A stretch of 64,000 bases of DNA, from positions 1 to 64,000 of the forward strand of contig VXAZ01006396.1 in NCBI GenBank assembly GCA_013399875.1, in the 5' to 3' direction. The first letter of the stretch is position 1; each line of letters begins with the position of its first letter. The notes beneath the pieces are model-generated. The model did no database searches, was not told the origin of the DNA, and saw only the letters and a program-made list of their open reading frames with translations. This DNA is from Gymnorhina tibicen. Taxonomy: Eukaryota; Chordata; Aves; Passeriformes; Artamidae. The position numbers and the translations under genes are program-made. Positions 35,651 through 48,560 of the stretch are shown in pieces.

Positions 35651-38600
35651 TCCGGATAACTAATTGCATATGGCTGTCTGCTAAATGTTCTTCTGTCAGT
35701 ATATACATATTTGATATCATAGTAAAATATAATAACCACATATGTCTTTTCTGTGCCTCTTCAATACAAAAAGTAGTCCTGAGTCCTGTGGGTTGAATTT
35801 TGAATACCTGTTTCAAAAAGAAAAACAATTCGTACTTCCTTTTTTGGCACATTGCATAAGTCAGATGTCAAGACTAGAATTATTCCCTGCCAATATAGTT
35901 TCAATTTATAAAATTGATGAAGATACAGAAGGGAAATAAACAGGGCAATAACTGCATGATATAATTTAGTGTAAACAGTAAAATGAGCTTCTTATTTGCA
36001 GCTTCCCATGGGACATGAGTATAGACGGGGAACTTCCTCTTGTTTCTACAGTAGAAAATAAAAAAGAAAGGATGGAGGGACACCAGTTACTAATCTGCAG
36101 AGCAGCCATTCAGATAAAAGCAGATGGGGACCTGGCTCAGAGTATTGGTAATAGGATACGGTACCTTTTCCTGCTAAGTTACTGGCTTTAATCAAATTCA
36201 GGTTGTCAGCTATTGAAAATGGTGGTGTCACCATCCAATGTATGTTCAGTGGTCTTTATCAAAAGGGCTGTTGGTTGCAGTCCAGTTTCTTGCAGTTCCA
36301 GGAGCAGTTGAAGTGTCACCTAGGGTTATTCAAGCAGAGACACTAAGCTTTGGGTACAGAGAATAAAATTCCCACCCAAACAAAATCTCAATCTCCCAGC
36401 AAGATGAGGAGATGGAGTAGAGCTTCCACCACACTGCTGACTTTGCTACACCTGTTTTCTGGCCAGACAGGAGTCGTTCTCAGCTACAGACCTTCAGTAA
36501 TTTTACTGACAGATTTCTACTGTAGCATTCTCTGATGAAGATGCATAATTTATTCCCTTCCCAATGTAAGAAGTGCTTCCTGGGCCCTGTGATGTCCCTT
36601 CCTTAGCCTTCACTCTATTTTCTTCCTAGTCTTTCACTTTTTCCCTATAATGTTCTAGTCTATTGACACACTGTTTATTTAAAGCAATCGATAGAGAGTA
36701 TGAAATAACATCTTTGCTTCTGCCATTACAATTATCTAGGTTTTGTCTCGTGCACTGTTCTTTTTCTTTGTTTCACTTCATCATGCCGTCTTTTCCCCTA
36801 TTGAACTTAAAGCTTTTAGGTTTCATCAGGAGGGCTATGGGCAGAGATGGTGGTTCAGAGGGTGCTCTGGTGTCTGCAGACCAGCCGGGAACAGGCCCCC
36901 ACTGCGATAGGCAGGCACTCTGCCAAGCCCCACTGGGGCCAGTCCCTGCCTTGGGGACATTGCTCTGTAAAGTGGCAAGCCTAAAACATGTAGAGAAATG
37001 CTTCTATCTGCATGAAAAACACCACAGGAATGAAGAGCTCAGTCTGATCATTGCAGTAGTTTATTTTAAGTAATAGTGGCCTTGTACCTGTTAAAATTCC
37101 TTGTGTGATTCTTCTTCCAACACATTTTGAGGTGTCTTTTTTTTTTCTCCCCAGGGCTTTGGAATAAAGAAAGTATATTCACCTCACACCAGGTTGGGGT
37201 CTCAAGCCTGGTTAGTGGCAAGTACCCTAATCTCACCTCAAAGACCAGCATGCTGAGAAAGTCAAAGAAGGTGGTCAGAATATCTGAGAAATAAATCGCA
37301 ATTGTTATCCAGTTCAACAAAGATGATTTTTCATTTCCTAAGTGACTCGTTTTTTTGAAGAGATACATCATAAAAGGAGAGCAAAGGTAAAACTCTTCAG
37401 TCTCTTCTTAGTGATGAATCTATACCTGCCAAGATGCAGACTAGCTGGAAAAGCAGCAAAAACTAGATTCCCCCCTCCACCTTTTCATTTTTTCAATAAC
37501 TTTAAATTTTTAGAGTTGAAGAAAAATTAGTTTAATGCTTCATTGTCTCTCTTTCCCATCTCTCCCTCCTATCCAATGTTTTTAAATATACGATAAAGTT
37601 AATCCAAGAATTCAGTAGTGATTTAAATTCTTATAATAGCCACTAATAATTACCATTCTGCTACTATTCAGGAATTTCATCTACTTATCTCAATGACAGA
37701 ATAGGCAGAAACACATAAAGTAAACAGAGAGTCAAGTCTTATTAGAGAAGCAGGCACTGAGTTTCATTTCCCAAGGACATTACATTTGTAAAATTAGTAT
37801 CTGAGAAAGATTTGAAATGTCTTCAAACTGGGAAACTAATAAGAGATTTTTTTTCATATTTTTTTGTGGAGCTAATACTTCTGGAAATGAATTATTCAAC
37901 ATTTCTTTAATGCTTGAAAAGATAAAGAATATCCTTTTAGCTTTGCAGATACGGGACAGCAGAATATCTCCTCCTATGGTAATAAAAATGTACCTACTTT
38001 CCTATTGTTCCACAATCTGTGTGACACCTGCATACCAGATAAAAATTCATTCAGATATGCATTTTGATACGCAAAGGTTGCTAATTGTCTTCGTGAGAGT
38101 TATTGTATCATTGTGCAGGATATAGTAGAAAATAGAAGACTTTCTACAGCATTTTAAAACTAACTGGGAAGTGTAATAATGAACTTAAATACAACTTTAC
38201 AAAAGACTATGTTTTTTCCAGACATCAATTAAAACACTAGAGAAAGGGTTTCATTTTTCATTGCTTCCTTTATCTTTTTTACAGTAATTTTCTGCAGAAG
38301 ACTTGTTTTCTGAGACTTCAATTTTTTAAAATTTTCTTGTGTTTTAGTATCGATACTAGAGATAAAGTTAGGCTAAAAATAGTTGATTAATTTCTAATTA
38401 TCATCACTTCAGTTAGTATGATGGTACAGATTTAGTACTCATACCCTCTGGATTAAGTATGAAGACTTGGATCTCAAAGAATGTGTACAGCTGATAACAG
38501 GGAATCAAGAAGGCAATATACTGTAAAGGGTAATGCAAGAAACAGAAAAAGAACTGCATAATGACTGCAGTTTTTTAATGAAGTTTTACTTCACAAAGAT

Positions 38601-38992
38601 GTGTGCAAACAGTTGCTGTTGGCTTTTACTTTGAATACCTGTTGTGGGTGTGTTGGAAGCCTTGGATGTTTCTCTAAAAATCAAAGCAAAACAAAGTTTA
38701 TACTTGGTGAAGTTGGGTTATGGTCTCACTTTTGCTCTGAAAAGCAAATTATCACACATTATGCATTATGTCAGTGTAAATATGTATTGGCTTAGATTAA
38801 TTTGAGGGAACCTTTTTATGTATCTAGTCTGAATTTCAAGGTTATAGTGAAGAAACAAACCACGGTACTCTGAAGCATCGTGACATCTCTGACCAAGGGT
38901 TTGGTCTTACCAAAACCATCTCTGCTTACCATTGACTCTGAATATGCCCTTATAAATAAGTAAGTTATAAATCTTCCTGTACAGGTGCAGCA

Positions 38993-39016
38993 GAGATAGA
39001 GATAGAGATAGAGATA
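38993..39016. repeat. (GAGATA)4 microsatellite
   Basis: There are four perfect consecutive units of GAGATA. Such hexamer tracts are often length-polymorphic. On the - strand it gives an artificial Tyr-Leu repeat in an otherwise meaningless frame. Confidence 0.95.
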
Positions 39017-42000
39017 AATGCAATGCTTTCTACTTATTAGAGGTATGGACTTTACTTGGATGTGTATTGAGCTTTCCAGATGAGAGTCACTGCAGACATA
39101 AAGAGCAAAAGTCATTGAATAGAAGGCAAGGCACGCAAGCCTGGGGTGCTCCCAGCTCTGCCTCTGATTCACCTTCTGGCCCCAAATTAGTAGTTTTGCA
39201 TCCTCAGATATTTTTCTTAACGGTTTAATGAGCATTTCTGATATTTGACTACATATTAGAGGTACCTCAAGGTCACAGTACAGAAGCACTAAGTTTTATA
39301 GGTGCCAAGTCTTTATAGCCAAGTCTTCTCTTGAACACTAAACAGCGCTCAGTGAACTCCTGGTAGAACAGGGCTAGCGAGCAAGGCAGGAATAGGACAC
39401 CTGGAATACCAAATACATATGATGAATTAAGGGGAAACCTAGATTAAAACTGAGCTAAAAAAGGAAAACCATAAAAGAGGAAAGGAAAGGAACTGAGAAA
39501 AAGGGGTCAGTAGAAATGGGAACAGGAAATTGAAACCACATCTCACATCTTGCAAAGTGTAATCCTTTCAGGATGGTGTTGCCCGTACACTACTACCATG
39601 GATTCACTGTTGGAAATAAGGTACATCCTTGTGGTAGGCACCTACCCAAAGAAAACCACAAGTTCCTCATCATCTTACCAATGCTTTGCCATTAGCTTCA
39701 GCAGGTGCGACACTTCAGGCCAGACGCTGATGGTGCTGAAATCCCACTTACAACGACAATAGGAAACCAACATGGAAAAGTTCACATTGGCATGGCCTAC
39801 TTCTGTGGATCTCTAAAAGTTTGAATTGTGACTTTTTAAAAAATGGAACAATAAATTTGGGGTTCACAGGACATTTTTGTATAGTTTTAAACTTGTGTAC
39901 TGGTTCATGCTAACTAGGCTCTCAGGTCCTTGCCTATAGGATACTTTCCTTGCAGGTAAAATCAACAATAATTGATTAGAATATAAAAATTAAAAATTTC
40001 TTATACTGACCTCGTAATTTTCTCCAGAGTGAAACAATAATATTATTATTATGCTTTGCTACAGCCTAAATCAGATTATTTCCTATTCAACCAAATTATA
40101 TGGTTTATAGAGCTATCATCAAGATGGAGAAGTATATGTAAACTGGCTACCAGGCACAGAATAAACCATATTTTGTCTTCCAGTATACACTTAAGCCTCA
40201 AACCATCCGATTATCACCAACAGGGAAAAATGTGAAGTTCTTGACAAGTTAGTAAAAGCATCTGGCAAAGCATGGAGATTTTTAATTTTTAATTTAAAGA
40301 CCAACTATCATTCTTACTAAAAATATCTCGAAACAATCAGGTGATCTTCAACACTCCAGATGGGTTACAGTTTTCCACAGAAAGCTTTTACCAGTCTGCA
40401 GTAATCTGTCATGACTCTGCTCAATATGAATAGTGTGGATGAAAAATGTGTGGTTTATTGGTTCACATACAAAATGTGTAAATAAGGAAGCAGAGTAGAA
40501 TGTGTGGGCATGTGTTTTCATCATACTTTCCTTGCTCATACACAAAGATTATGGTCTTGAATATGGCATGCAGCCCTAGTGAAGTAAAATGACTAGGGTT
40601 TATTTCCTGGGAACTCAATTACTTACTTATTCCCTGCCTTTGCCTATGTAGGGCCCAGAGCTGCCTCTCTACCCGTTTGAGGACCACACTAAGAGGAAAT
40701 TAGTATTTGGTGTTTCCAGCAATCTCAGATGAGGAAGAATGTCATTGCTCCTAAATCTTTACTTGTACACAAGACAAGATCTGCTTTCATATAAATAACA
40801 GTGGCTAAACCAGGGTCTCATTCATTTTTTTGTCTCTAAGTCTCCCTTTCCTTTTCATAGGAATATCATAAAATATCTCCAGTTTGAAAGGAAGTTAGAA
40901 CTATATGTCCATACATACACCCGAGAAACACTTTTTATTCAACCCTATCCATCTAGTCACGGTTCATTTCCATTGTTTCATACAATCTTGAAGACAATGC
41001 TTGTCTCTGCATTAATTTAATTTGCAAATCATTAGAATGACATATGTTAATTCAAAAGGAATTAAGGAATATGAACTAGGTGTATTTTTAACTTAGCTTA
41101 CACATCTAGAATGTGCCACAATAAGAAAGGCTTTTTTGGATCTCAGAGAGAATTTTTAAACCTAATTTAGATGCCAAAACCTGTATTTTGGCCCTGAAAG
41201 AAAAAGCTTCTGTTACTTTAACTCAAGACGGTAAGGTCTTCTGAGGTGTAGGCTAACTCTATTTGGATGCCCAACAGCTGGTTTAGGAGGGGAGCATTCA
41301 GCATCCCGGGCACAGCTGTGTTAGCAAGGCCTGTAAGACAATTTAAGGAGCACTGTGGTGCCTCTTACAGTTTTGGGGAAAATCTGGTACATCCCACTCT
41401 GCAGCAGCCCATGGCACCAAGTAGGTGCTGGAGGGCTGAGTATCAGTAGCAGAAGCCGAGCTTTAGTGTGTTAAGGATAAGGATAATGAGCCTCGTGTAA
41501 AAGCAGATTTTTGCTGGGTAAAAGGGATGATTTCTGCCTTAATGAGAGTGCACCTTCATGGTTATCAGGGGAATTTATAAAGCCTTGATTGCAAGCTAAC
41601 AAATCCAGGTGTCTTTCCTGTGTGAATCTGGTTCTTAGAAAGGAGAACTCACTTCATTTGCCTAAATACTTCATTCAATATCGTGTGTTCTTAGGGGTAC
41701 TCGTTCCCTGCCCACTCCCTGCTTGTCTCTTACTCTGCACACTGGATTTAAGGACAGGGTGCTTATGCCCCTTAGGAGAATAGGAGTTAAGCATTGAGAC
41801 ACCTGCCAGAGCCTATCCTTCCATCTCCTGACTTGCACAAGCACCCAGTGAACACCACAAATGCCCTTCCCTGCCACACACAGGGCGATGCCAGGGAAGG
41901 CAGCTGAGATGTTTTGAGAGTGACCTTTTCCCATGGACTTCCCTTCACTGAAAGGCATCACACTTCATATTAATTCAGCACTGGGCATGCTTTTTCCTCC

Positions 42001-44740
42001 ACATGAACTTTTGAAAGTCTAGTCTCCTCTTAATGATAAGGGACTAGTGCAGTAATCAAGGCAAGGGGGAAGGAAGAGAGTTAAGAGAGAGGTGTCATTA
42101 CGGCTTACTAGGATTTGAGATTTGAACTCTCTTTTTAATTTAAAAAGCCCAAGCCAAAGAGTGTGACAGAGAGTGAAAACAGGTTTGTACCTAAAGCTGC
42201 TTGAAGGATGTACTAGAAAAACAGCCAGAAAAAGGTCTTCCATTTCCTAACTATTCCTTTCTATGACCTTTACTAAGACCTGTTTGTAGTCTCCAGGTAA
42301 AATCCCTGGCACTGACAGATAGACTTTCATGGTGTACATCATGACGGACTCATAAAAGGAGGTGGAGAGAGACAGGAAAATCTATGGCCACTGCCTGTCA
42401 CTGCAGAAGAACTCTCCATATAAATTATGGCTATAACCTTGGGAAAGTTTTGCTTTTGTTGTCCCAAAGGGTTAGATATTTTGTTAAATAAATAGGAATT
42501 AAGCAAGTGTATTTTTTAATATCCTAAGAATTCAGTACGTACGTTGCAATGACATGAAAGTGGGAATATTGGCAATGTTTTTTGTGCTAGAATTCCACCT
42601 GCAAGCAGAACAATAGCAAGTCCATATCCTCTAACATCTGCTCAGGACAGGGTGATGATATTACGAATCGTGATGGGTACTCAGTCCCTGTCCACTAACT
42701 CACACTGAAATCCACTTCATCCACAGTTTGACGAGGTGTCTACATAATGGATTGCGTAATTTCTGCTATTTCTTGGGGTTTTTGGGAGCTACTATGCCTT
42801 TGGAAATCACCTTTGTTACACAATATACCAGTCGTAGGAAGGTCTGAAAATGAATACTTTGTGATCTCGACTCTATTAATATTAAATAGCTATATATTGT
42901 TTAATGAATATAAATATCTTGGTAATATTTTTCTTACAAGAGAAAGCAAATACATGTATCTTCATTTACACTTTTCTGCAAATTTTTAGGGAAATTATCA
43001 AGTGTGAGAGACTTTGATTTTGTATTTCTTACATAAAAAAACCCCAACGCAACAAACATATAAGCTGCCATGAGGTCAGTGAGGATTCTTTCTGTTGCTC
43101 CATCCGTTCTCTTCACTGTCAGTCATATAACAGAAAGAGTTTGTAGGAATATGCTTTGTAAGTGGGAATTTTTTCTAATAGTTAAGGTCGTGGAACAAGT
43201 TGAAAAGCATGAAATTCTGCTGCATAAATTATCATTAACAATGTGGTTTATTTTTCTTTGGCAGTTGAAATTTTAATGTAGTGTTCTGCTGAAATTCTGA
43301 GATTCAGTCAAGTTTTAACAAGCTACTGCTAGGAGATTGCATTATTTTTTATGCATTTGTTATTAAAATTCTTGATAAATGTTGCAAAGATTCTACCTGT
43401 AAGCTGTTTTTCACTCTCCAGCTGATATTAAATACTTGCCACCAGAGCTGCATTTTTGATGGTGATTTGTCACATGGCATTATTTCTGCTCCTAGAGTGA
43501 ATGAATGCAACCTTCATCAGGTTCCTTGTCTGAAGCTTCCAAGAAATGCATTTCAAAATGAAAGTCATCAGTATGTATGTGCATAAAATTTTCCATAAAG
43601 ATATACTACTACTATTTTCTTGCATGAATGTTTATGACAAGAGGATGCCACGGCTTTCAGCATGGGCGAAATTGATACATATTTTAATAGTGAGCAAAAT
43701 TTAATAGAAAAAGTTTGTGTTGTTCAGCCAGCTATGTTTTGTTTTAGTCAGCATTTGTGCAGACAAAGCTACTCAGGAGCCTAAGAAAACCCCACAGACA
43801 AGGTTCCTGTGACTCACAGTCGCCTTTGGCCCAGCCACCCAGGCTGGGAAGATGGGAATGCTGAGGGCTCCGGGATGCTGCTCCTTAGAGCATATGAACG
43901 TACAGTTTTAGATCTGACGGGGAAAAAGCTGAATTTTTCCAATTTTTCTCTGGAATGCTTTCCAGCATCTTAAGCTAACCAGCTTGTTCCCAGCTTGCTC
44001 CCAATCCTGGTTTATAGTTGTTCTTTAGGGGTCAAATGAACTGCGTTGCATTGCTTGCATGCAGTGCTGCTTTCTTTAAACCATCGGGAAGTCAGTATGG
44101 TGGCGCTGGGCAGCCTCCAGGTGTGCCAACCCGACCCCAGGACTTCCAGCCAACTGCTGTAACGGGAGATGCTTGCACATCAGTGGCTTTGTAAACCCAA
44201 ATACCTAAGATGAGTGCAGAAAGGTGGGTCAGTGATTCTATGAACATGGGCTGACCCACCCTCTCTGCTGCTTCCTCTGAGCTTTACACTTCTTCAAGCT
44301 TTTCTGGTGATTCTGTGCAGTCAGTCTTAGACCACTGAGCTCAACCCTCAGCAGGGTCTTGCAGGTGCAAATGAAGGTGCTTGGTGGTAAAACTTGTAGA
44401 AAGGGGCTACCACAAAAAGAAATCTCCCCAGTGGTTCTTCCCTGATCACATAAATGGCCACGCAAACTGTAACCATCCTGTGACCCCAGAGGGAATGTGC
44501 TCCCCATGACCCCAGTCACCCTTTCACACTATAGTTTCCATGAAAAATCAACTTTTACCAAGATGACTGTTCCCTGGATGGACTCCTGGGAGTGCAGACC
44601 ACAGTCACAGAAGTAGCTGCCTGTGAGTCATTTCTCCTGCCTGTCATTCCAGGTGGACCCAGGGGGGTTTCTCTCTTATCCTAGGAGGGTGGGTGGCTGG
44701 CCAGGGGAGCCTGACTGAGAGAGGAGGGTGGAAAAGCCTG

Positions 44741-45230
44741 CAGCATCCTTTCGCATGAGGATCTGCTGCTAATGTCTGATCCATTCCTGTAAATTGTCTT
44801 AATATGTGAACTCAATTAAAGCTTCATCTATAGGTTTTGTATATGTGGCAGCCAGAAAAAGGTTGTGTGTCAGGTTTGAGTTTGATTTGAGGGAGGAGTG
44901 GGATCTGAAAGCTATAGATGCTGTTTTAAAGCTTTTCTCCAGTAGTGATGATAATGAATGATGTAAGCCATTCCTTCGGACTGATGACTAATCCTAATGA
45001 ATATGTTGCATACATATGCTTCACGGCTGTCATTAAGCTTCCATTTTACCTGCTCTTTCCCTTTCCCCACTCCCACCCATGCCTGCAATCTGCAAACTCC
45101 TATTCCCTGTAGGTATTTTGATAGAGAAACAGACAGGTAACGATCCCGATGTCAGACCGTAAGCCATGCAACTGTCAGTTCATATTGTGTCTGACAGCCA
45201 TTGACAGCTTGCTTCTTCAATTTTACTAAG
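44741..45230. promoter_or_regulatory. Candidate conserved noncoding regulatory block
   Basis: This is a unique, repeat-free block dense in homeodomain-type TAAT/ATTA cores. Around 44950-45040, TGATGATAATGAATGATGTA and ACTAATCCTAATGAATATG are followed by GCATACATATGC. Its 3' part carries three TALE-type motifs within about 40 bp: CTGTCA (45173-45178), TGACAG (45192-45197) and TGACAG (45202-45207). TGACAG is the known MEIS/TGIF core. Conservation cannot be seen from one sequence, so calling it an enhancer is an inference from composition and motif clustering. Confidence 0.3.
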
Positions 45231-48200
45231 ATTAATATTCTTCACATGTTTTATTTATATTTACTGATCTTGCTGCAGTGAATTTTTAAAGAGAAGTTTT
45301 CATGTTAAAATCCTCGGTTAAAAATCGAATCTGCATTTTCTTCAAAATTTGGGTTTAAATTTCATCAATACTGCTTGCAGAATTTTTGCATGTTGCTAAT
45401 GGCATGATCTCATGTACAATGCTTTATTCATACAGTGTTCAATAAGGTTTATTCCAATAAACTCCCAGGATCATCATCCTGGGAACTTCCTCATCCCTGG
45501 AAGCACATCCACACATGGTTAACTTCACACAAGGCAGTAGTTTCACAGAAGACAACTGCTCAGATGCATAAAATTATTCACATGTGCAAGCATTTGAAAG
45601 ATCCAATTTCTGTAAGAGTAACATTGTCACCAAAGTAATGCTATTGAGCTTCAAAATATTCACATGAGCAAATGCCTGCAAGATTAGACTTCGGGCTCTC
45701 TGGTGAAACTCTTGTATTGTTCTGTCCGTTTCAGGTGGCTCACCCTCTCTCTAGATGCTTGAATTGAAATAGAAACACATTGGGATGCTGAAATTTTAAA
45801 TACAATGGGGGAAATTACCCTTAAGCCAAAAGAATTTTAAACAAGAAAAGATAGAAATACTTGGGAATTTGGAAAAAAATTTCTAATTTTATGTACATTT
45901 TAATGTAAATAGCAGTTGGGTATTTAGCTAATTCATATGAAAATAATGTTTGAAAAATGTAAAATTTATATCTATGTATATAAATAACTAATTTTACATT
46001 GTGTAAATACAAAGACAAAAGCTTAAACTTGATTTCTATGTTATGTGTGCTTTAAAAGGCATTAGTCAAATCCCCCACTCCTTACTCAAAGATTTTTATC
46101 ATGTATTCTATCTGAGTGCAGGCTGACTTATTCGACCCAGTTTAGGGAAATCCAGATCCCCATCTTTGCACATTTATTAATCGGAAAATTTCCACTTCAG
46201 GACTCCTTTTAACCTCTCTGATCTTTCAAATTGCATGTCTCTTAACTTCATAAATTAGCCAATTCTGACCTCATCTAGCCATGAGATTACAGTGGTGGTT
46301 TATCTCTTTTTTCCCTTCTTTTCTCTCCAAATCTGCATCATCATGTTTTTCCTATTGCCATGGCAATACAGCTAAGTATACAGAAAAATGCAACAAGCCA
46401 ATTGCATGTAAAAAAGTTTGCACAAAGACAGAATTGCTAACTAAACAAGGGGCATCGCTGATACGTGGCTCCTGCAGGGATATTAGTGGTGGGGGAGAAT
46501 CCCTTTTTATCTTCTCTCATTACCAAGCAAAGTGAAAACGCAAACGGGGAGACAAGACATATCAGGACTCCCAGAACAGTTGCAGGAAGGGATATCAGCA
46601 TCAAGTAGGACCAGTAACATGGAAGTGTGACATTTCCTTTGGATCATACAGGGTTCCAGCAGCCTCTAATGAAAATATGGGTGATTTAGCACTTCTTCAC
46701 CGAAAATAACCCTGCTCGGGACCTTGGAGAGGGGGCGTATTGTTAATTTAGAAACAGTGGCACAAACATCGAGGGCACAGAAAAATCAATGAATTGGTGA
46801 AAAGCCCTTCCATTTAGCCTAATAATTCTCTCCTTATGCTTACCCGTGAAATTAATAATAATTTGTCCTTCAGTGACAAATCAAGACTACTTTTTAGCCC
46901 AAATAATTGTAATAAAGTAGTTAAAACTGAGATGCCTTTGGTTTTTCCTAATGTAAGAGGATAAATCAGATGAACAAGCTGTAGTTTCTTACTTTTTTAA
47001 ATTTGATTTCATTTACATTTTGTTCATTAATTTTTTTTGAGGGAGAAGAGGTTTGTCTTATTTTCAGCAAAAGGAATGCTGATTGTTCTCCTAGGGATAT
47101 TACAAGAATGTCAAGGAAAGCCATAAATATTTTATAGAGACTGATAATAGAGTTTTCTGTGCTAAGGAAAAGTCAATGATTTTTGAAAAGGGATACATAA
47201 TGATTTTCTGACTAACTGCAAAAATGAGATGGTAGTAATTTTAGTATTAGCTAATAAATATTGACATTTGTATTTCAATGAGTGTAATCAGGCTTTGGTT
47301 GGATATGGAAAGTCATGATTTTTTCATCACTGTTATTATAAAAGCTTGACTATTTATATTTCACCAAAGATATTAAACAGTCTTTGCAGGAAGCCTCAGT
47401 AACTTCTCAGAACAAATCCAGTAAGACTATGCAAAAATAATATGTGCTCTCTGCATCATATTGCGTGCTCATCTACTTTGCTCTCTCCCTTAAAAACAAC
47501 ACTGTGCAACAGGCATCCTCGCACAAAAGCAGTCTGTATGCAAAATGATTTGGTTAAAATGACAGCTTTGGGCATATAGGTAACCTGATGTCCACAGCAT
47601 ACTTTACCTTGTTGTATCTTTCAGCTATTCAAATTTACCAGTTAGGGGAAAAAAAAGACCCAGAAAATACCCAGGGGTCACCCAGAGTCTGAAATGTCGC
47701 CTGTTATTCATGGTGGTAGCCTATTATTGCAGAGACAGTCAAAAAAGTCATTATTCTGTGATGACTTTTCAGGTTTTCAAAAGCTTTTAGTCCCAAAGTT
47801 ACCACCCTTCCACCGAAGCCAAAATCCCAAACTGGTTTCAGAACTGCTACATTTCTGGTGAAGGATCCCCCTGGGATACCTGGTATTTGATGAATTAAAA
47901 ATGACATCGTTCTTGTTGGCTTTAGGGCTGATAATTACTGTCTGCTGAGAACACACAGCAGTGAATGGTGGCAGAGGGGAGCGAGCTGAAACCCAGCGCT
48001 TCGGTTACAGGTTCATTAGCGGACATGTCTGTAACAAACAGACCAGATTTTAAAAGTGACTTGTTTTTTTCGATGCAGGCAATTTTCAACAGAAGATTCT
48101 GGAGCACTGATACTGTTTCCTCACAAACCAGCCCCAGTTTCCAAGCAATGTGTTATTTAGGGCAGCACATCCGTCTCCTTGGTTGCTCACTCTTCAAAAA

Positions 48201-48428
48201 CCTCTTCTATGGTAGCACAGGTACCCAGTGAGCTGGACTGGGAAGACAACTGGCTGAAAAATAGCTCATTTTGGATAAGCTTTAGCTGAATTAATTTCTT
48301 GATCCAGGTGAAATTTTAAAAAATAAAGCATGGGAGTGGGAAAAGTGAAGCTGGATGGTATCAGAAATGCTGCTCACTGATGGGAAGCCACGACCCCATC
48401 TCTGTGAGTGCCACCGTGCCATCCTCAC
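45231..48428. other. Unique AT-rich DNA, possibly intronic or regulatory
   Basis: No gene recognised. The stretch 46640-46930 is repeat-free and has a regulatory-like look, with many AATAATT cores and GACAAATCAAGAC. Around 47500-47580, ATGCAAAATGATTTGG and AAAATGACAGCTTTG combine an octamer-like POU site with another TGACAG. If the exon at 48429-48512 is real and - strand, this would be its downstream intron. Confidence 0.45.
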
Positions 48429-48512
48429 CTTGGACTTGGTGACGTATTTCCAGACCTTGCCCTTTTGCTGGCTCTGGTGCTCCCCTGACCTCTCTGTGAC
48501 TCGATTTAAAGT
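48429..48512 (-). CDS. Candidate 84-bp internal coding exon, gene unidentified
   Basis: On the minus strand this segment has what a real internal exon needs. Upstream (48513-48560) lies a long pyrimidine tract containing T12, then a GTTAC possible branch site about 20 nt before a TTTCAG acceptor. Downstream is CCAAG then GTGAGG, a good donor at 48423-48428. The segment is exactly 84 nt. Read in phase 0 it is 28 open codons, a basic peptide starting TLNRVTERSG and ending KGKVWKYVTKSK. The last 11 codons (GGC AAG GTC TGG AAA TAC GTC ACC AAG TCC AAG) are strongly third-position C/G in an AT-rich neighbourhood, as in coding sequence. An 84-nt phase 0-0 exon could be skipped without shifting the frame, so a cassette exon is plausible. 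I do not recognise the protein. The open frame extends past both splice sites (48291-48752), so chance remains possible. Confidence 0.42.
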
Positions 48513-48560
48513 CTGAAACCAACCGAAAAGTAACACGGAAAAAAAAAAAAGAAAAGAGAA
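48513..48560 (-). promoter_or_regulatory. Candidate 3' splice site with long polypyrimidine tract
   Basis: Read on the minus strand: TTTTTCTCTTTTC, then T12 (the A12 run at 48539-48550 on +), CCGTGTTACTTTTC, GGTTGGTTTCAG. It ends at position 48513, next to the 84-bp open segment. The tract length, a GTTAC-like branch site about 20 nt from the AG, and the lack of an intervening AG dinucleotide fit a strong vertebrate acceptor. A poly(A) homopolymer alone can mimic this, which is the chief caveat. Confidence 0.45.

Larger units (their letters stand above)
34882..44740. other. Unique AT-rich noncoding DNA
   Basis: No gene recognised. The stretch contains an imperfect tandem array at 35451-35489, the degenerate ATTCTCATAATAATA array at 35561-35650 and the (GAGATA)4 microsatellite at 38993-39016. 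The open frame at 38816-39289 (-) includes the microsatellite (a Tyr-Leu repeat) and looks random elsewhere. A possible 37-nt splice-flanked segment at 35026-35062 was considered and not accepted. Confidence 0.55.

Noticed and set aside
38816..39289. 157-codon - strand frame
   Set aside because: It spans the GAGATA microsatellite (Tyr-Leu repeat), and the remainder shows no known motif.
44230..44245. GTGATTCTATGAA resembling a CR1 terminus
   Set aside because: Only about a dozen bases match, and the upstream sequence lacks the CCTTCCAACC block.
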